Below, piece by piece: positions 38,313-46,290 of a stretch of 64,000 bases of DNA. Location of the stretch: positions 1 through 64,000 of the forward strand of contig JACIXH010000001.1 of assembly GCA_014360565.1 (NCBI GenBank), given 5' to 3'. Position numbers and translations under genes: made by a program. The stretch comes from Nocardia sp. Its GTDB lineage: Bacteria; Actinomycetota; Actinomycetes; Mycobacteriales; Mycobacteriaceae. A model generated the notes under the pieces. That model ran no database searches. It was not told the origin of the DNA and was given only the letters and a program-made list of their open reading frames with translations. Position 1 is the stretch's first letter. Every line of letters begins with the position of its first letter.

Positions 38313-39419
38313 CTAGCCAGTGGTCCATCGGGATAAGGGCCACTGGGGCGAATGGGGCGCGTCGGTCCATCGGGTCGGCAGGAGAACGGCGCGAGCGAAC
38401 TCCGGCGCGGAGGTGATGTTACTTGGCCAGTCCTGCGCCTCTGGGTAGGTGGGTATCCGAATCTGCGATGCGATCGAGGTTTCTCTTTTTTCGAAAACCA
38501 GCCGATTGCAGTTGTAGCAGAATTCGCGATTTAGGAACTTTGTCTCAGTCGAAGATAGTTCGAACGGGGGCTTGATCTTCACATTCTTGCGGCTCAAAAT
38601 TAAGAGTCGATTAGGGTTGATCGGAAATACGATTATCTCCGAGTTTCTAATCGAGACTGGAAACTGGCGAGTGTTTCGCTTCATTGGAATTCCGAGTACG
38701 GGTTCATCACAGGTCAATAGATCGTCTGTGGAGCTTGCCAGCCAGTAGTCTCGGTCGTTTTCAATCACCGGGGCGATAACGTTCTTCCAGGCACCGATGG
38801 CTGCATCGATTGCCTTGGGCTTAGTTTCGCTACTGACGGCCTGTTTGGCGAGTATCTGATTCACGATAGCCTGGTGTCTCGCTACTGAGTACTCAATGCC
38901 GTACTCGCGGCACAAGATCGGAAGCAGGCCGGGAATGTTCAGAAGATGGCGGGCTCCGTAGCGATTCACTGCCGCGTCGATGCCCAAGTCGGTCTGCCGC
39001 CCACGCTGGGTGCGCTGGCTTTGTAGACTGATGTATACGGCTAGGTTGGAGATAAGGTCTCTATGGTTGATTCTGCCGTCGGGCTGATCGTCCAGCGTGC
39101 GGAGCCAGCTCGCGGCCCGGTTTTCTATGCGTCCCATGTGGGTCTCGAACCACATATCTGGATTTGCGTCGGCATCGATGTCGGGTGCCGATATTTGATA
39201 GAAGTTGTCCTCGACGGCGGTCGATTCAATGGGTACGCACGTTGATTCTTTGGTGTCAACGTTTGTGACCTGAATTTCCCTGATTCCGTCGGTAGTCCAC
39301 CGCTTTAGGTACATTCTTGGCACGTAGTGGTGTCGGAATGTGGTTTGGGCGTTCTTACGGGTCTCTTCTTTGGATTTTTCGATCTCGACATCGGTTAGCC
39401 AACGATTGACTGTAGTCAC
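38313..39419 (-). CDS. DUF4238 domain protein, cargo of the insertion
   Basis: A 368-residue protein. The N-terminal FRHHYVPRMYLKRW motif is the signature of DUF4238 proteins, whose biochemical function is unknown. Other visible features are a helical middle (QTDLGIDAAVNRYGARHLL), the pair LLTCDEPVLGIP, and a late FPINPNRLLIL strand. Base composition is far lower in G+C than the neighbours, and codons such as ATA and AGA are used, consistent with recent transfer. It is the only gene of the 1.3-kb insertion, so it may benefit the host or element directly; a defence role is possible but not shown. Confidence 0.82.
   Translation of the reverse strand: MTTVNRWLTDVEIEKSKEETRKNAQTTFRHHYVPRMYLKRWTTDGIREIQVTNVDTKESTCVPIESTAVEDNFYQISAPDIDADANPDMWFETHMGRIENRAASWLRTLDDQPDGRINHRDLISNLAVYISLQSQRTQRGRQTDLGIDAAVNRYGARHLLNIPGLLPILCREYGIEYSVARHQAIVNQILAKQAVSSETKPKAIDAAIGAWKNVIAPVIENDRDYWLASSTDDLLTCDEPVLGIPMKRNTRQFPVSIRNSEIIVFPINPNRLLILSRKNVKIKPPFELSSTETKFLNREFCYNCNRLVFEKRETSIASQIRIPTYPEAQDWPSNITSAPEFARAVLLPTRWTDAPHSPQWPLSRWTTG
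38317..38346 (-). terminator. Hairpin overlapping the end of the DUF4238 gene
   Basis: CCAGTGGTCC (38317-38326) pairs with GGGCCACTGG (38337-38346) with one mismatch around a 10-base loop. It spans the last codons of the gene, so it may terminate its transcript. Confidence 0.35.
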
Positions 39420-39494
39420 AGTCTGTAGTGTAGGTGTAGGTCACGCAGCCGCGGGGAAGTCGATTCAGCAGGGCGACGAACTCTGGCAGTCAGT

Positions 39495-39508
39495 TGAAGC
39501 CAGTTCAG
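39495..39508 (-). repeat. Right terminal inverted repeat of the DUF4238 insertion
   Basis: TGAAGCCAGTTCAG is the inverted partner of 38184-38197 (12 of 14 matches). It lies 4 bp inside the right edge of the insertion. Confidence 0.6.
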
Positions 39509-39512
39509 AGAA

Positions 39513-40004
39513 GATCCGCCGCGATCCGATGTTCTTGTCGTCACAGGTGACCAGGATCCGGTCGATGCCGATCGACCGGGCAACAACGACGCTCTGCTGA
39601 AGAATGACGGTGCCGAGCCCACGGCGCCGGTACGCAGGTAGCACCCCGTACCCGATGTGCCCACCGCGGCGACGCAGGCCCTCGTTGAGGGTATGCCTGA
39701 TCGAGGTGCGCCCGACGATCCGACCGTCCACCGTCGCCACCAAGTACGTCGTGGCGACGATCCCCTCCCTCAATTTCATTCCGCGCCGTTCCTCCTCGCG
39801 GACAGTGTGGTAGTCCGACCAGCTCAAATCTGGTGCCAAATCCAGCGCGAAAGTGAAGCAGTCTTGCGCATCCATCACCTGGTGCGCTGGACGCACTTCC
39901 CCTTCGTCAGCAGTCTGCAACGGCCGTAGGCGAACCGACTCAAAAGTCGCAGGCAGTCCCGGCGCGGTCCGCTGGTGACCGTCTGACCTCATCTCATCGT
40001 TCAT
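39513..40004 (-). pseudogene. GNAT acetyltransferase, 5' part, interrupted
   Basis: 164 codons of a GNAT N-acetyltransferase from ATG 40004: ESVRLRPLQTADEGE, LVATVDGRIVGRTSIRH, the acetyl-CoA loop YGVLPAYRRRGLGT, and LVTCDDKNIGSRRI. After SRRI the frame enters foreign sequence (FSELASTDCQSSSPC) and stops at 39465. The missing C-terminus lies at 38093-38176. The truncated protein would lose the final beta strands, so it is probably inactive. It follows the NUDIX and kinase genes on the minus strand and may once have been their operon partner. Confidence 0.8.
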
Positions 40005-40104
40005 GAACCTGATCGTGACACTGCGACCCCGCTGGTGCCCACCGGTTTTCCGTGTGATCGGGCAGGCAGAACTGGTTCGGCGACCAACTCGCTGGGTCAG
40101 ACCA

Positions 40105-40602
40105 CTAGCGATCCCCGATGTCTCGGTAGATCCGGTCCGAAACAGCGTCGAGAGTCCAGCTCGCATCGATGCGGACTTCGTCGACGAACGGCAGCGGCTG
40201 CCATCCGTGATACCAGGAAGCCATCTGCTCCGGCGGAATCGTCGCCGCCTGAGGGCGCCCCGCGTGGCGGGTCAGGGTCTGCGCGAAGGTGAGATCGAAA
40301 CTGTAGAACAGCGACGTTCCGGCCGAGTCCGCGAGGCGTTCCAGCATGGTCCCGTACCGCTGGACGTGCAGGATTCCCTCGACGATCACCACCATCCCCC
40401 GCCCCAAACACGAACGGGCGATCTCCTCGATCAGATCGATGTTGAACGCGCCCGGCTCGTCCGCCTCGCGGATCATGTTCCGCCGCACCAGATCCTGGGA
40501 AACCACCGCGCACTGGCCCTGTTCGAATCGGCGCTGAACAGCGATCGCGGTGGTCGATTTACCCGATGCCGAGTTTCCACGGATCACTACCAACGGTGTC
40601 AT
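40105..40602 (-). CDS. P-loop kinase
   Basis: A 165-residue kinase. Walker A is IRGNSASGKSTTA (residues 7-19) and further family-like segments are VVSQDLVRRNMI, VVIVEGIL and DLTFAQTLTRHAGRP. This resembles small AAA_33-type kinases of unknown acceptor. ATG 40602 overlaps the stop of the upstream NUDIX gene by four bases, so both proteins are made together. A NUDIX-kinase pair points to nucleotide-like or phosphorylated small-molecule turnover, as in the other NUDIX-kinase pair at 35654-36968. Confidence 0.75.
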   Translation of the reverse strand: MTPLVVIRGNSASGKSTTAIAVQRRFEQGQCAVVSQDLVRRNMIREADEPGAFNIDLIEEIARSCLGRGMVVIVEGILHVQRYGTMLERLADSAGTSLFYSFDLTFAQTLTRHAGRPQAATIPPEQMASWYHGWQPLPFVDEVRIDASWTLDAVSDRIYRDIGDR

Positions 40603-41174
40603 CGCACGGTCGTCGGCTGCAGGACGGTGTCGAGCTTGCGGATGAACCGGCCGAGGTGCGGGTCCGAATCAGGTAGCCCGTGGGGGTCGAGATCCCACCA
40701 CTCACCACCGTCGAATTCGCCCGGGTCGAGTTCATGACGACGGGCCCGCTCGCCACGGGCGACGAACCACAGCGAAACGTCCACGTGTCCGGTGGTGGGG
40801 CCGATGGTCGAAGTCACGGTCAGAAGCAGTGGCCGTTGGCCGACGACATCGAAGCTCGCGTCGATGCCCAGTTCCTCACGGGCTTCTCGGCGCGCTGCGG
40901 CGAACGGATGCTCGAAGGGATCTAGATGCCCGCCCATCGGGAGGTGAAGGCCGGACTTGCGGTGCCGACCGAGGTAAAGGCCACGCTCGGTGGGGTCGAC
41001 CAGGACCACATAGGCCACCAGGTGGGGCGAGGGCGTCGCAGGCGGAATGCGACGGTAGACATCGGTCGTCGCGGCGAGCCAGTCCAGGGTCTGTTCGATG
41101 TGTTGCTGCTCGAGATCGTCGAACGGGGTCATCGCGGAAATCAGTTCGGCGACGGCTGCGGTAGATGGATCCAT
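40599..41174 (-). CDS. NUDIX hydrolase
   Basis: A 191-residue protein. The NUDIX box reads GGHLDPFEHPFAAA then RREAREELGI. The preceding LHLPMGG strand and a later WWDLDPHGLPDSDPHLGRFI segment are typical of the family. It is the first gene of a minus-strand set with the coupled kinase and the interrupted acetyltransferase, divergent from the seryl-tRNA synthetase gene (208 bp between starts). The substrate is unknown. Confidence 0.8.
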   Translation of the reverse strand: MDPSTAAVAELISAMTPFDDLEQQHIEQTLDWLAATTDVYRRIPPATPSPHLVAYVVLVDPTERGLYLGRHRKSGLHLPMGGHLDPFEHPFAAARREAREELGIDASFDVVGQRPLLLTVTSTIGPTTGHVDVSLWFVARGERARRHELDPGEFDGGEWWDLDPHGLPDSDPHLGRFIRKLDTVLQPTTVR

Positions 41175-41338
41175 GGCGCGCGAGGATAGTCGCGGCCTCC
41201 GACACAGATCCGGGTCCCGTCAGCACCTGACGCGTCCTACTCGGTTCAAGCCGGGTTCGGCAGATTCTCCCGCTCTGAGTGTTGAGGTGACTGCGCAACA
41301 GGGCATCCTCTGTCGACCAACGGCCCTCCGACAAGGCA

Positions 41339-41344
41339 TACAAT
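41339..41344 (+). promoter_or_regulatory. Candidate -10 box of the seryl-tRNA synthetase gene
   Basis: TACAAT at 41339-41344 lies 38 bp upstream of ATG 41383. No convincing -35 element is seen at the usual spacing, and no T-box-like leader is visible in the 208-bp intergenic region. Confidence 0.35.
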
Positions 41345-41382
41345 GCGCTGTCACACTGTCGACCCGAGGATGGATTCCCGGC

Positions 41383-42645
41383 ATGTTGGATAAGCGATTT
41401 GTCCGCGAGAACCCCGACGCGGTGAAGGAAGCCGCCAGTTCGAAGGGAGTCGCTGTCGATGTCGACGCACTCCTCTCTCTCGATGAGTCCGGGCGTTCCC
41501 TCCAGCATGATCTAGACAACGCCCAGGCCCGGCGCAACTCGATCTCCAAAGAGTTCGGCAAGGCCGACGCTGCAGGCAAAGACCAGCTCAGGGCGGAGAG
41601 CACCAAACTCGGCGACGAGATCTCGAAGCTCAAGGCCGACCTAGAGGTGAATCTGGCCGATCAGCGCGAGATCCTCCTGCGTCTGCCACAGATCCCTTGG
41701 TCGGGTGCGCCTATCGGTGCCGACGAATCAGCCAACACGGTCGTCCGGACTTGGGGCGCGCCACCTGAATTCGATTTCGAACCGCGTGATCATGTTGATC
41801 TGGCCGAGTCCCGGGGCTGGGTAGAGTTCGCGCGGGCGCGCAAGGTCGCTGGTGAGCGCGCCTATGCGCTGCGTGGTGATCTGATGCTGCTCGAGCGCGC
41901 GGTGCACTCCTACGCCCTGGATCTGCTCGTGCGGCAGGACTTCGTCCCGATCAGTGTTCCGGCTCTTGTTCGTGAGCAGGCACTTGTCGGGACGGGGATG
42001 TTCCCAGGCCATCGCGCCGAAACCTACGAGCTGCCAGCCGATGACACGTTCCTGGCTGGGACAGCGGAGGTGGCCTTGGTGGGCCTTCATTCCGACGAGA
42101 TCCTCGAGTTGCGTGACCTTCCGTTGAAGTATGCGGGGATGTCGCCGTGCTTCCGCCGCGAAGCGGGTTCCGCGGGCCGCGACGTGCGAGGCCTGCTGCG
42201 GGTGCACCAGTTCGAGAAGGTCGAGCAGTTCGTGATCTGCGAGGCTGACCCCGAGGAATCGGCGCGCTGGCACGCAGCGCTGCTGGCGAGTGCCGAGACT
42301 GTTCTCCAGGAACTGGGGCTTGCTTATGAGGTCGTCGAGTGCGCGACCGGAGACATGGGTTTGGGCAAGGTCAGGATGAACGACATCAACACCTGGTTGC
42401 CGAGCCTTGGCCAATACCGCGAAACGCACTCGTGCTCGACTCTGGGGACCTGGCAGGGTCGCCGCGCGAATCTGCGCTACCGCGACGCCGAGGGCAAGGT
42501 GCAGTTCGCCGCCACGCTCAACAACACCGCCGTGGCCACGCCGCGACTGCTGGCGGCACTGTTGGAGAACTTCCAGACCGCCGACGGCAAGATTGCGGTG
42601 CCGACGGTCCTTCAGCCCTACATGGGTGGCAGGGAACTGATCTGA
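41383..42645 (+). CDS. serS: Seryl-tRNA synthetase, probable cluster-associated paralogue
   Basis: A 420-residue class II synthetase. The N-terminal coiled-coil arm (about 30-105) is followed by the catalytic core: motif 2 FRREAGSAGRDVRG then LLRVHQFEKVE, and motif 3 TLNNTAVATPRLLAALLENF. The serine-site region ETHSCSTLGTWQGRR differs from the usual EVSSCSN-x-x-D-F-QARR, and NNT replaces NGS in motif 3. ATG 41383 gives the normal MLDKRFVRENPDAV start. The frame upstream to 41098 is not coding. The neighbours are not those of a housekeeping serS and the gene borders a biosynthetic-type operon, so it may confer resistance or supply seryl-tRNA. Confidence 0.9.
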   Translation: MLDKRFVRENPDAVKEAASSKGVAVDVDALLSLDESGRSLQHDLDNAQARRNSISKEFGKADAAGKDQLRAESTKLGDEISKLKADLEVNLADQREILLRLPQIPWSGAPIGADESANTVVRTWGAPPEFDFEPRDHVDLAESRGWVEFARARKVAGERAYALRGDLMLLERAVHSYALDLLVRQDFVPISVPALVREQALVGTGMFPGHRAETYELPADDTFLAGTAEVALVGLHSDEILELRDLPLKYAGMSPCFRREAGSAGRDVRGLLRVHQFEKVEQFVICEADPEESARWHAALLASAETVLQELGLAYEVVECATGDMGLGKVRMNDINTWLPSLGQYRETHSCSTLGTWQGRRANLRYRDAEGKVQFAATLNNTAVATPRLLAALLENFQTADGKIAVPTVLQPYMGGRELI

Positions 42646-43784
42646 AAAATCTGCTCTAGCACCACGCCCACTTGCCCGGTTGCGAGGACGAGTTCGGCGA
42701 TCGGAACGAACTCATTCGGTGAGTGGGCGTGGCGCAGGCTTCCGGGTCCGAATACGACAGCCGGAGTACCTGCGGGGCCGAAGAATCGGGCGTCTGAACC
42801 ACCCAGAAACTGCTCGGTGGCGACTTGCTGGCCGGTCTCCCGCTGTGCGTGCGCAAACGCGCGTGCCAGGTCGGTGTCGGTACCGATGAAATGGGAGTGA
42901 CAGCCTCCTCCTTGGTAGGCAGCGACAGCAATGCGTACTTTGTCGCTGCTCAAGCTGGCTGCCGCCGTGCGGTAGAGCTCGGCGATGTGATCGCGATCTT
43001 GGCTGGGCAGCACCCTGATGTCGGCACGCAGGACGCATTCGCCAGCGACAGTGCCGGGGTGACCTGGGATCTGCATATAGCCGACGTTGACGCGGGGATG
43101 GCCCGGAAAGTCGGGGTCGGTCGGCAGTTTCGCCACTAGTTCGTCGAGGGCGTCGATGTAGCTGGTCGCGGCGCGGAATGCGTCCGCGCCGTGTAGGGGG
43201 GTGCCGGCATGGGTCGTCCGCCCGGTGATGGTGACTTCGGCCCACGCGAGCCCGAGTTGCGCCAGCGAGGGTCTGCATCCGGTCGGCTCGCCGACGATTG
43301 CAGCGTCGGCGGTGAGTAGGCCGTGCTCGGCCAGTAGCTGTGCACCCCAGACGCTCCCGTCTTCTTCGTCAGCGACGCACTGCACGATCAATGTGCCGGA
43401 CCAGTCAGAGCGCGCGGCGAGAGTAGTTGCCGCGCAAAGGAACACCGCCATCGCGCCTTTGGTGTCGCAGGCGCCGACTCCGTAGAGGCGGTCTCCATCG
43501 ATGGCGGCAGCGAAGGGATCTGTATTCCACAGGTTGGTGCCGCCGACTGCGGTGGCGGGTTTGGTGTCGGCGTGTGCTTGCAGGATGACGCGCGGGCCTG
43601 GCCCGCGGCAGAGTGTGGCGATCAGGTTGGCCCGCAGTGGATCTTGTCCGATCCACTCGATGTCGAATCCGTGTGCGGTGAGCAGTTCTGCGACGTAGGC
43701 ACCGAGGATGGCTTCGTTGCCGGGCGGGTTTTGGGTGTCGATGCCGATCAGCGCACTGCACACGGCGGTGACGTCGAGGTTCAC
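42618..43784 (-). CDS. M20 family metallo-amidohydrolase (ArgE/DapE-like)
   Basis: A 388-residue zinc peptidase/deacylase. Metal- and catalysis-linked motifs are LQAHADTKP, GVGACDTKGA, ADEEDGSVWG, VGEPTG and PGSLRHAHSPNEFV. The central dimerisation domain begins at HAGTPLHGADAF. GTG 43784 overlaps the upstream Fe-S gene's stop (GTGA). Its 3' end overlaps the 3' end of serS by 28 bp, convergently. As the last gene of the minus-strand operon it could remove an acyl or aminoacyl group from the cluster's product or precursor. Confidence 0.88.
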   Translation of the reverse strand: MNLDVTAVCSALIGIDTQNPPGNEAILGAYVAELLTAHGFDIEWIGQDPLRANLIATLCRGPGPRVILQAHADTKPATAVGGTNLWNTDPFAAAIDGDRLYGVGACDTKGAMAVFLCAATTLAARSDWSGTLIVQCVADEEDGSVWGAQLLAEHGLLTADAAIVGEPTGCRPSLAQLGLAWAEVTITGRTTHAGTPLHGADAFRAATSYIDALDELVAKLPTDPDFPGHPRVNVGYMQIPGHPGTVAGECVLRADIRVLPSQDRDHIAELYRTAAASLSSDKVRIAVAAYQGGGCHSHFIGTDTDLARAFAHAQRETGQQVATEQFLGGSDARFFGPAGTPAVVFGPGSLRHAHSPNEFVPIAELVLATGQVGVVLEQIFQISSLPPM

Positions 43785-44065
43785 GTGTTCTCCTGGTCGA
43801 CGTGGGCATGGCGGTGTTCACGGCGCAGATCGGCGACGGGAACACCGGTCGGGCACACGCTGTGGCAGTCGCCGCATTCGAGGCATCGCGCCAGGTACGT
43901 GGCTGCAACAGGGTCGGGTGTTGATGTTGGGTTGGCCATGAGGTTTATACGGCCGCGGGGGGAATCGCCCTCGTCGTGGGTTTCGAGCCAGGTGGGGCAG
44001 CTCGGAAGGCAGAGTCCGCAGTTGGTGCACTGGGCGATCGTTTTCCACCAGGTGGCGTCGGTCAT
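43781..44065 (-). CDS. Minimal 2x[4Fe-4S] ferredoxin-domain protein (GlcF N-terminal type)
   Basis: A 94-residue protein with two cysteine clusters, CTNCGLCLPSCPTW and CLECGDCHSVCPTG, as in the N-terminal domain of the glycolate oxidase iron-sulfur subunit GlcF. The long C-terminal CCG-domain part of GlcF is absent, and no frameshifted remnant is visible, because the GTG of the next gene overlaps its stop. ATG 44065 overlaps the stop of the FAD-protein gene (ATGA). It probably relays electrons from the fused FAD subunit. Confidence 0.85.
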   Translation of the reverse strand: MTDATWWKTIAQCTNCGLCLPSCPTWLETHDEGDSPRGRINLMANPTSTPDPVAATYLARCLECGDCHSVCPTGVPVADLRREHRHAHVDQENT

Positions 44066-46290
44066 GGTCTTCCACAGGGGGTGTGGAGCGCTTCGGAGAG
44101 GGCGCGGCCCATGGGTGTTGTTGTGGCGGTCGACGGCGCGGTCGTCCACAGACGGCGTTGCCCTATCGACAGGTACTGCGGAGTTGTCGAGTCGGTGCGC
44201 AGTGCGTGGTCTAGGTCGGCCCACCGGTGGATGCGTCGGCCGGTGATGTCGGCGCCCGCGAAGGCGAACATGGGTGGGTCTGCCCAGATCGGTTCGGTTT
44301 TCGCCTGCATGGTCGGGGCGAGCTCGGACATTGTTGCCACCGCGCGTGCGACGGTGTGCCCGCGGACTTCCAATCGCCCGACGAGTTGGACCACGCCATC
44401 GGTGCCGACGAGGATCCCCAGGTGTGCGAACGGCAGCGCTGCAGCGCGTAGCCGGGTCAATACCGCTAACGCGTCGGTGACCGACCTCGTTGGCACGACG
44501 ACGCTGCAGGCATCGGTGACAGCGGGTAAGAGTCGTAACCGCGCGCCGGTTAACCTCGCTCTGCCTCGGTTGCCGAAAGCCAATGCACGCAAGGGATATC
44601 CGGCAACGTCCTTGGTGACCGCGCCGCCGAAGAGTTCGCCGTCGAGTTCGGCGGCGATGATGAGGTCGCGGGCTCGGAAGGGGTGCGGTTCGCGGAGTCC
44701 TGGCCGCGCGGTGTCGATCGCGGCCAGGATCGGCTCGTCTGGACGGCCGCCGAGAGGTTCGTAGGTCAGCTCGTAAGGGCTGTTCGCCAGCAGTTTCTCC
44801 GCGTCGGCGAAAGTGGTGTGTGGCCCGATATCGAGGTAGGCGTCGATGCGGTGGACCTGTCCGGGGTGCAGCGGGAGCACATCGGTTACCGTCTGTGGGT
44901 GGTGGTCGTCGGGTGGGCGTGGTGGGAGTAGCTTTCCGGGGTTGGACAGCCCGCGCGGGTCGAACACCGCCTTGATCGTGTGCATCGCCTCGAGGGCTGC
45001 GGGGGTGTAGAACTCGGTCATCAGGTCCCGTTTTTCCGACCCGATGCCGTGTTCGCCCGACAGAGCCCCGCCCAAGGCTGCGCAGTCGCGCAGGATCCGG
45101 GTAGAGAACGCGGCGAGCACTTCGTCCATTCCGGGTCCGGGCGTGAAAAAGGGTGTGGGATGGACGTTTCCGTCTCCGGCGTGGAATGTGTTGAGGACCG
45201 GCAGCCCGAAGTGGTCGGCGGCCTCGGTGATCGCGTTCATGAGTTCGGGTAGTCGTGAGCGGGGTGCGGTGGCGTCGAACAGGTAGTAGCGAGGATGTCC
45301 ACTGTCTGCGACCATCCGTCGAACTTTGCCTTTGACGAGTTCGGCTCGGCGGCCAAGGTATTCGGCCGCTCGGAATTGGCTGTAGTCGCCGCCGGTGGCT
45401 TCGATGCAGGTCTGCAGGATTTGTAGTCCGGTGTCGACCTCCTCGGGTTGGCCTTGAAGGTGCACGAACAGCAAGGACGGGTCCGTGTGATCGGGGCGGC
45501 CGGGGATGTAGGCGCCGGTGAGCATGTCCATCGCCGAGGGCAGCATCCCGGCGTCGAATACGTTCATCACCGCGGCGACTGCGGCCTGCGGGTCGTCGAA
45601 GCGTGCGATCACCGCGTGCTGGCTCGGCGAAGCAGGCAGCAGTCGCAGTGTGACTGCTGCGACCACACCGAGGGTGGCTTCGGAGCCGACGACCAGCGCG
45701 ACGAGATCGAGGTTGCCGTCATAGACGTCGTGCTCGTCGAGGATCGCGACGCTGCCGTCGGGACCGATCAGTTCGACGCTGATGACGTGGTTGGCTGTCG
45801 ATCCACCTCCGAGTGCGTGTGGGCCACCAGCGTTTTCGGCGATGTTGCCTCCGATCGTGCACACCTGATGCGAGGACGGATCGGGCACGTACCGCCAGCC
45901 CGCCGCTGCGGCGCGTTCGTGGATGCGGGCCAGGGTGACGCCTGGTTCGCACCGAATCCACCCAACGTCGAAGTCCTCGTCGAGGATGCGGTTGAGGTCG
46001 CGTGTCAAGATCACCATCCCGCCGTTCGCGGGCAACGCCCCGCCGCTGTAACCGGTACCCGCTCCTCGTGGCACGAACGCCACGCCGTGCTGGTACGCGG
46101 CGGCGACGAGGGCGGCGAGCTGATCGCGATTCGACGGGGCGGCAACGAGATCGGCGGATCCGACCTCCATGGATGCGTCGTATCCGTGGAGCAGGCGGTG
46201 TGTGGCGTCGGTTGCTACCCGGTCGGGGCCCACGATGGACACGGCGTGCTCGCGCAGTGCTGCAAGGGCGCTGCGATCGGCCCAGCTCAT
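44062..46290 (-). CDS. GlcD-GlcE fusion, FAD-linked 2-hydroxyacid oxidase
   Basis: A 742-residue protein. Residues about 1-470 are GlcD-like: the FAD-binding PP-loop region VPRGAGTGYSGGAL, CTIGGNIAENAGG and VVGSEATLGVV, then the oxidase C domain with NTFHAGDGNVHP and GEHGIGSEKRDLM. Residues about 490-740 resemble GlcE (FGGAVTKDVAGYPL). The fusion supplies both flavoprotein subunits of a glycolate/D-lactate-type dehydrogenase. ATG 46290 is preferred over the longer frame because it overlaps the Gfo/Idh stop (ATGA) and starts at the domain boundary. It is likely to oxidise a 2-hydroxyacid intermediate together with the small Fe-S protein. Confidence 0.9.
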   Translation of the reverse strand: MSWADRSALAALREHAVSIVGPDRVATDATHRLLHGYDASMEVGSADLVAAPSNRDQLAALVAAAYQHGVAFVPRGAGTGYSGGALPANGGMVILTRDLNRILDEDFDVGWIRCEPGVTLARIHERAAAAGWRYVPDPSSHQVCTIGGNIAENAGGPHALGGGSTANHVISVELIGPDGSVAILDEHDVYDGNLDLVALVVGSEATLGVVAAVTLRLLPASPSQHAVIARFDDPQAAVAAVMNVFDAGMLPSAMDMLTGAYIPGRPDHTDPSLLFVHLQGQPEEVDTGLQILQTCIEATGGDYSQFRAAEYLGRRAELVKGKVRRMVADSGHPRYYLFDATAPRSRLPELMNAITEAADHFGLPVLNTFHAGDGNVHPTPFFTPGPGMDEVLAAFSTRILRDCAALGGALSGEHGIGSEKRDLMTEFYTPAALEAMHTIKAVFDPRGLSNPGKLLPPRPPDDHHPQTVTDVLPLHPGQVHRIDAYLDIGPHTTFADAEKLLANSPYELTYEPLGGRPDEPILAAIDTARPGLREPHPFRARDLIIAAELDGELFGGAVTKDVAGYPLRALAFGNRGRARLTGARLRLLPAVTDACSVVVPTRSVTDALAVLTRLRAAALPFAHLGILVGTDGVVQLVGRLEVRGHTVARAVATMSELAPTMQAKTEPIWADPPMFAFAGADITGRRIHRWADLDHALRTDSTTPQYLSIGQRRLWTTAPSTATTTPMGRALSEALHTPCGRP

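Larger units (their letters stand above)
38177..39512 (-). mobile_element. 1.3-kb insertion with imperfect terminal inverted repeats carrying a DUF4238 gene
   Basis: The segment separates the two halves of the GNAT gene (SRRI at 39513 and VIESCGG at 38176). It is clearly less G+C-rich than its surroundings. CTGAACTACCTTCA (38184-38197) and its inverted partner TGAAGCCAGTTCAG (39495-39508) match at 12 of 14 positions close to both edges. It encodes one protein (DUF4238) and no transposase, so it would be a non-autonomous or cargo element. Exact ends and a target duplication cannot be fixed; a GAT trinucleotide at 39513-39515 and 38171-38173 is one possibility. Confidence 0.65.

Noticed and set aside
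41098-41382. Upstream extension of the seryl-tRNA synthetase frame
   Set aside because: The extra 95 residues are unlike any synthetase and overlap the start of the NUDIX gene; ATG 41383 gives the normal N-terminus.
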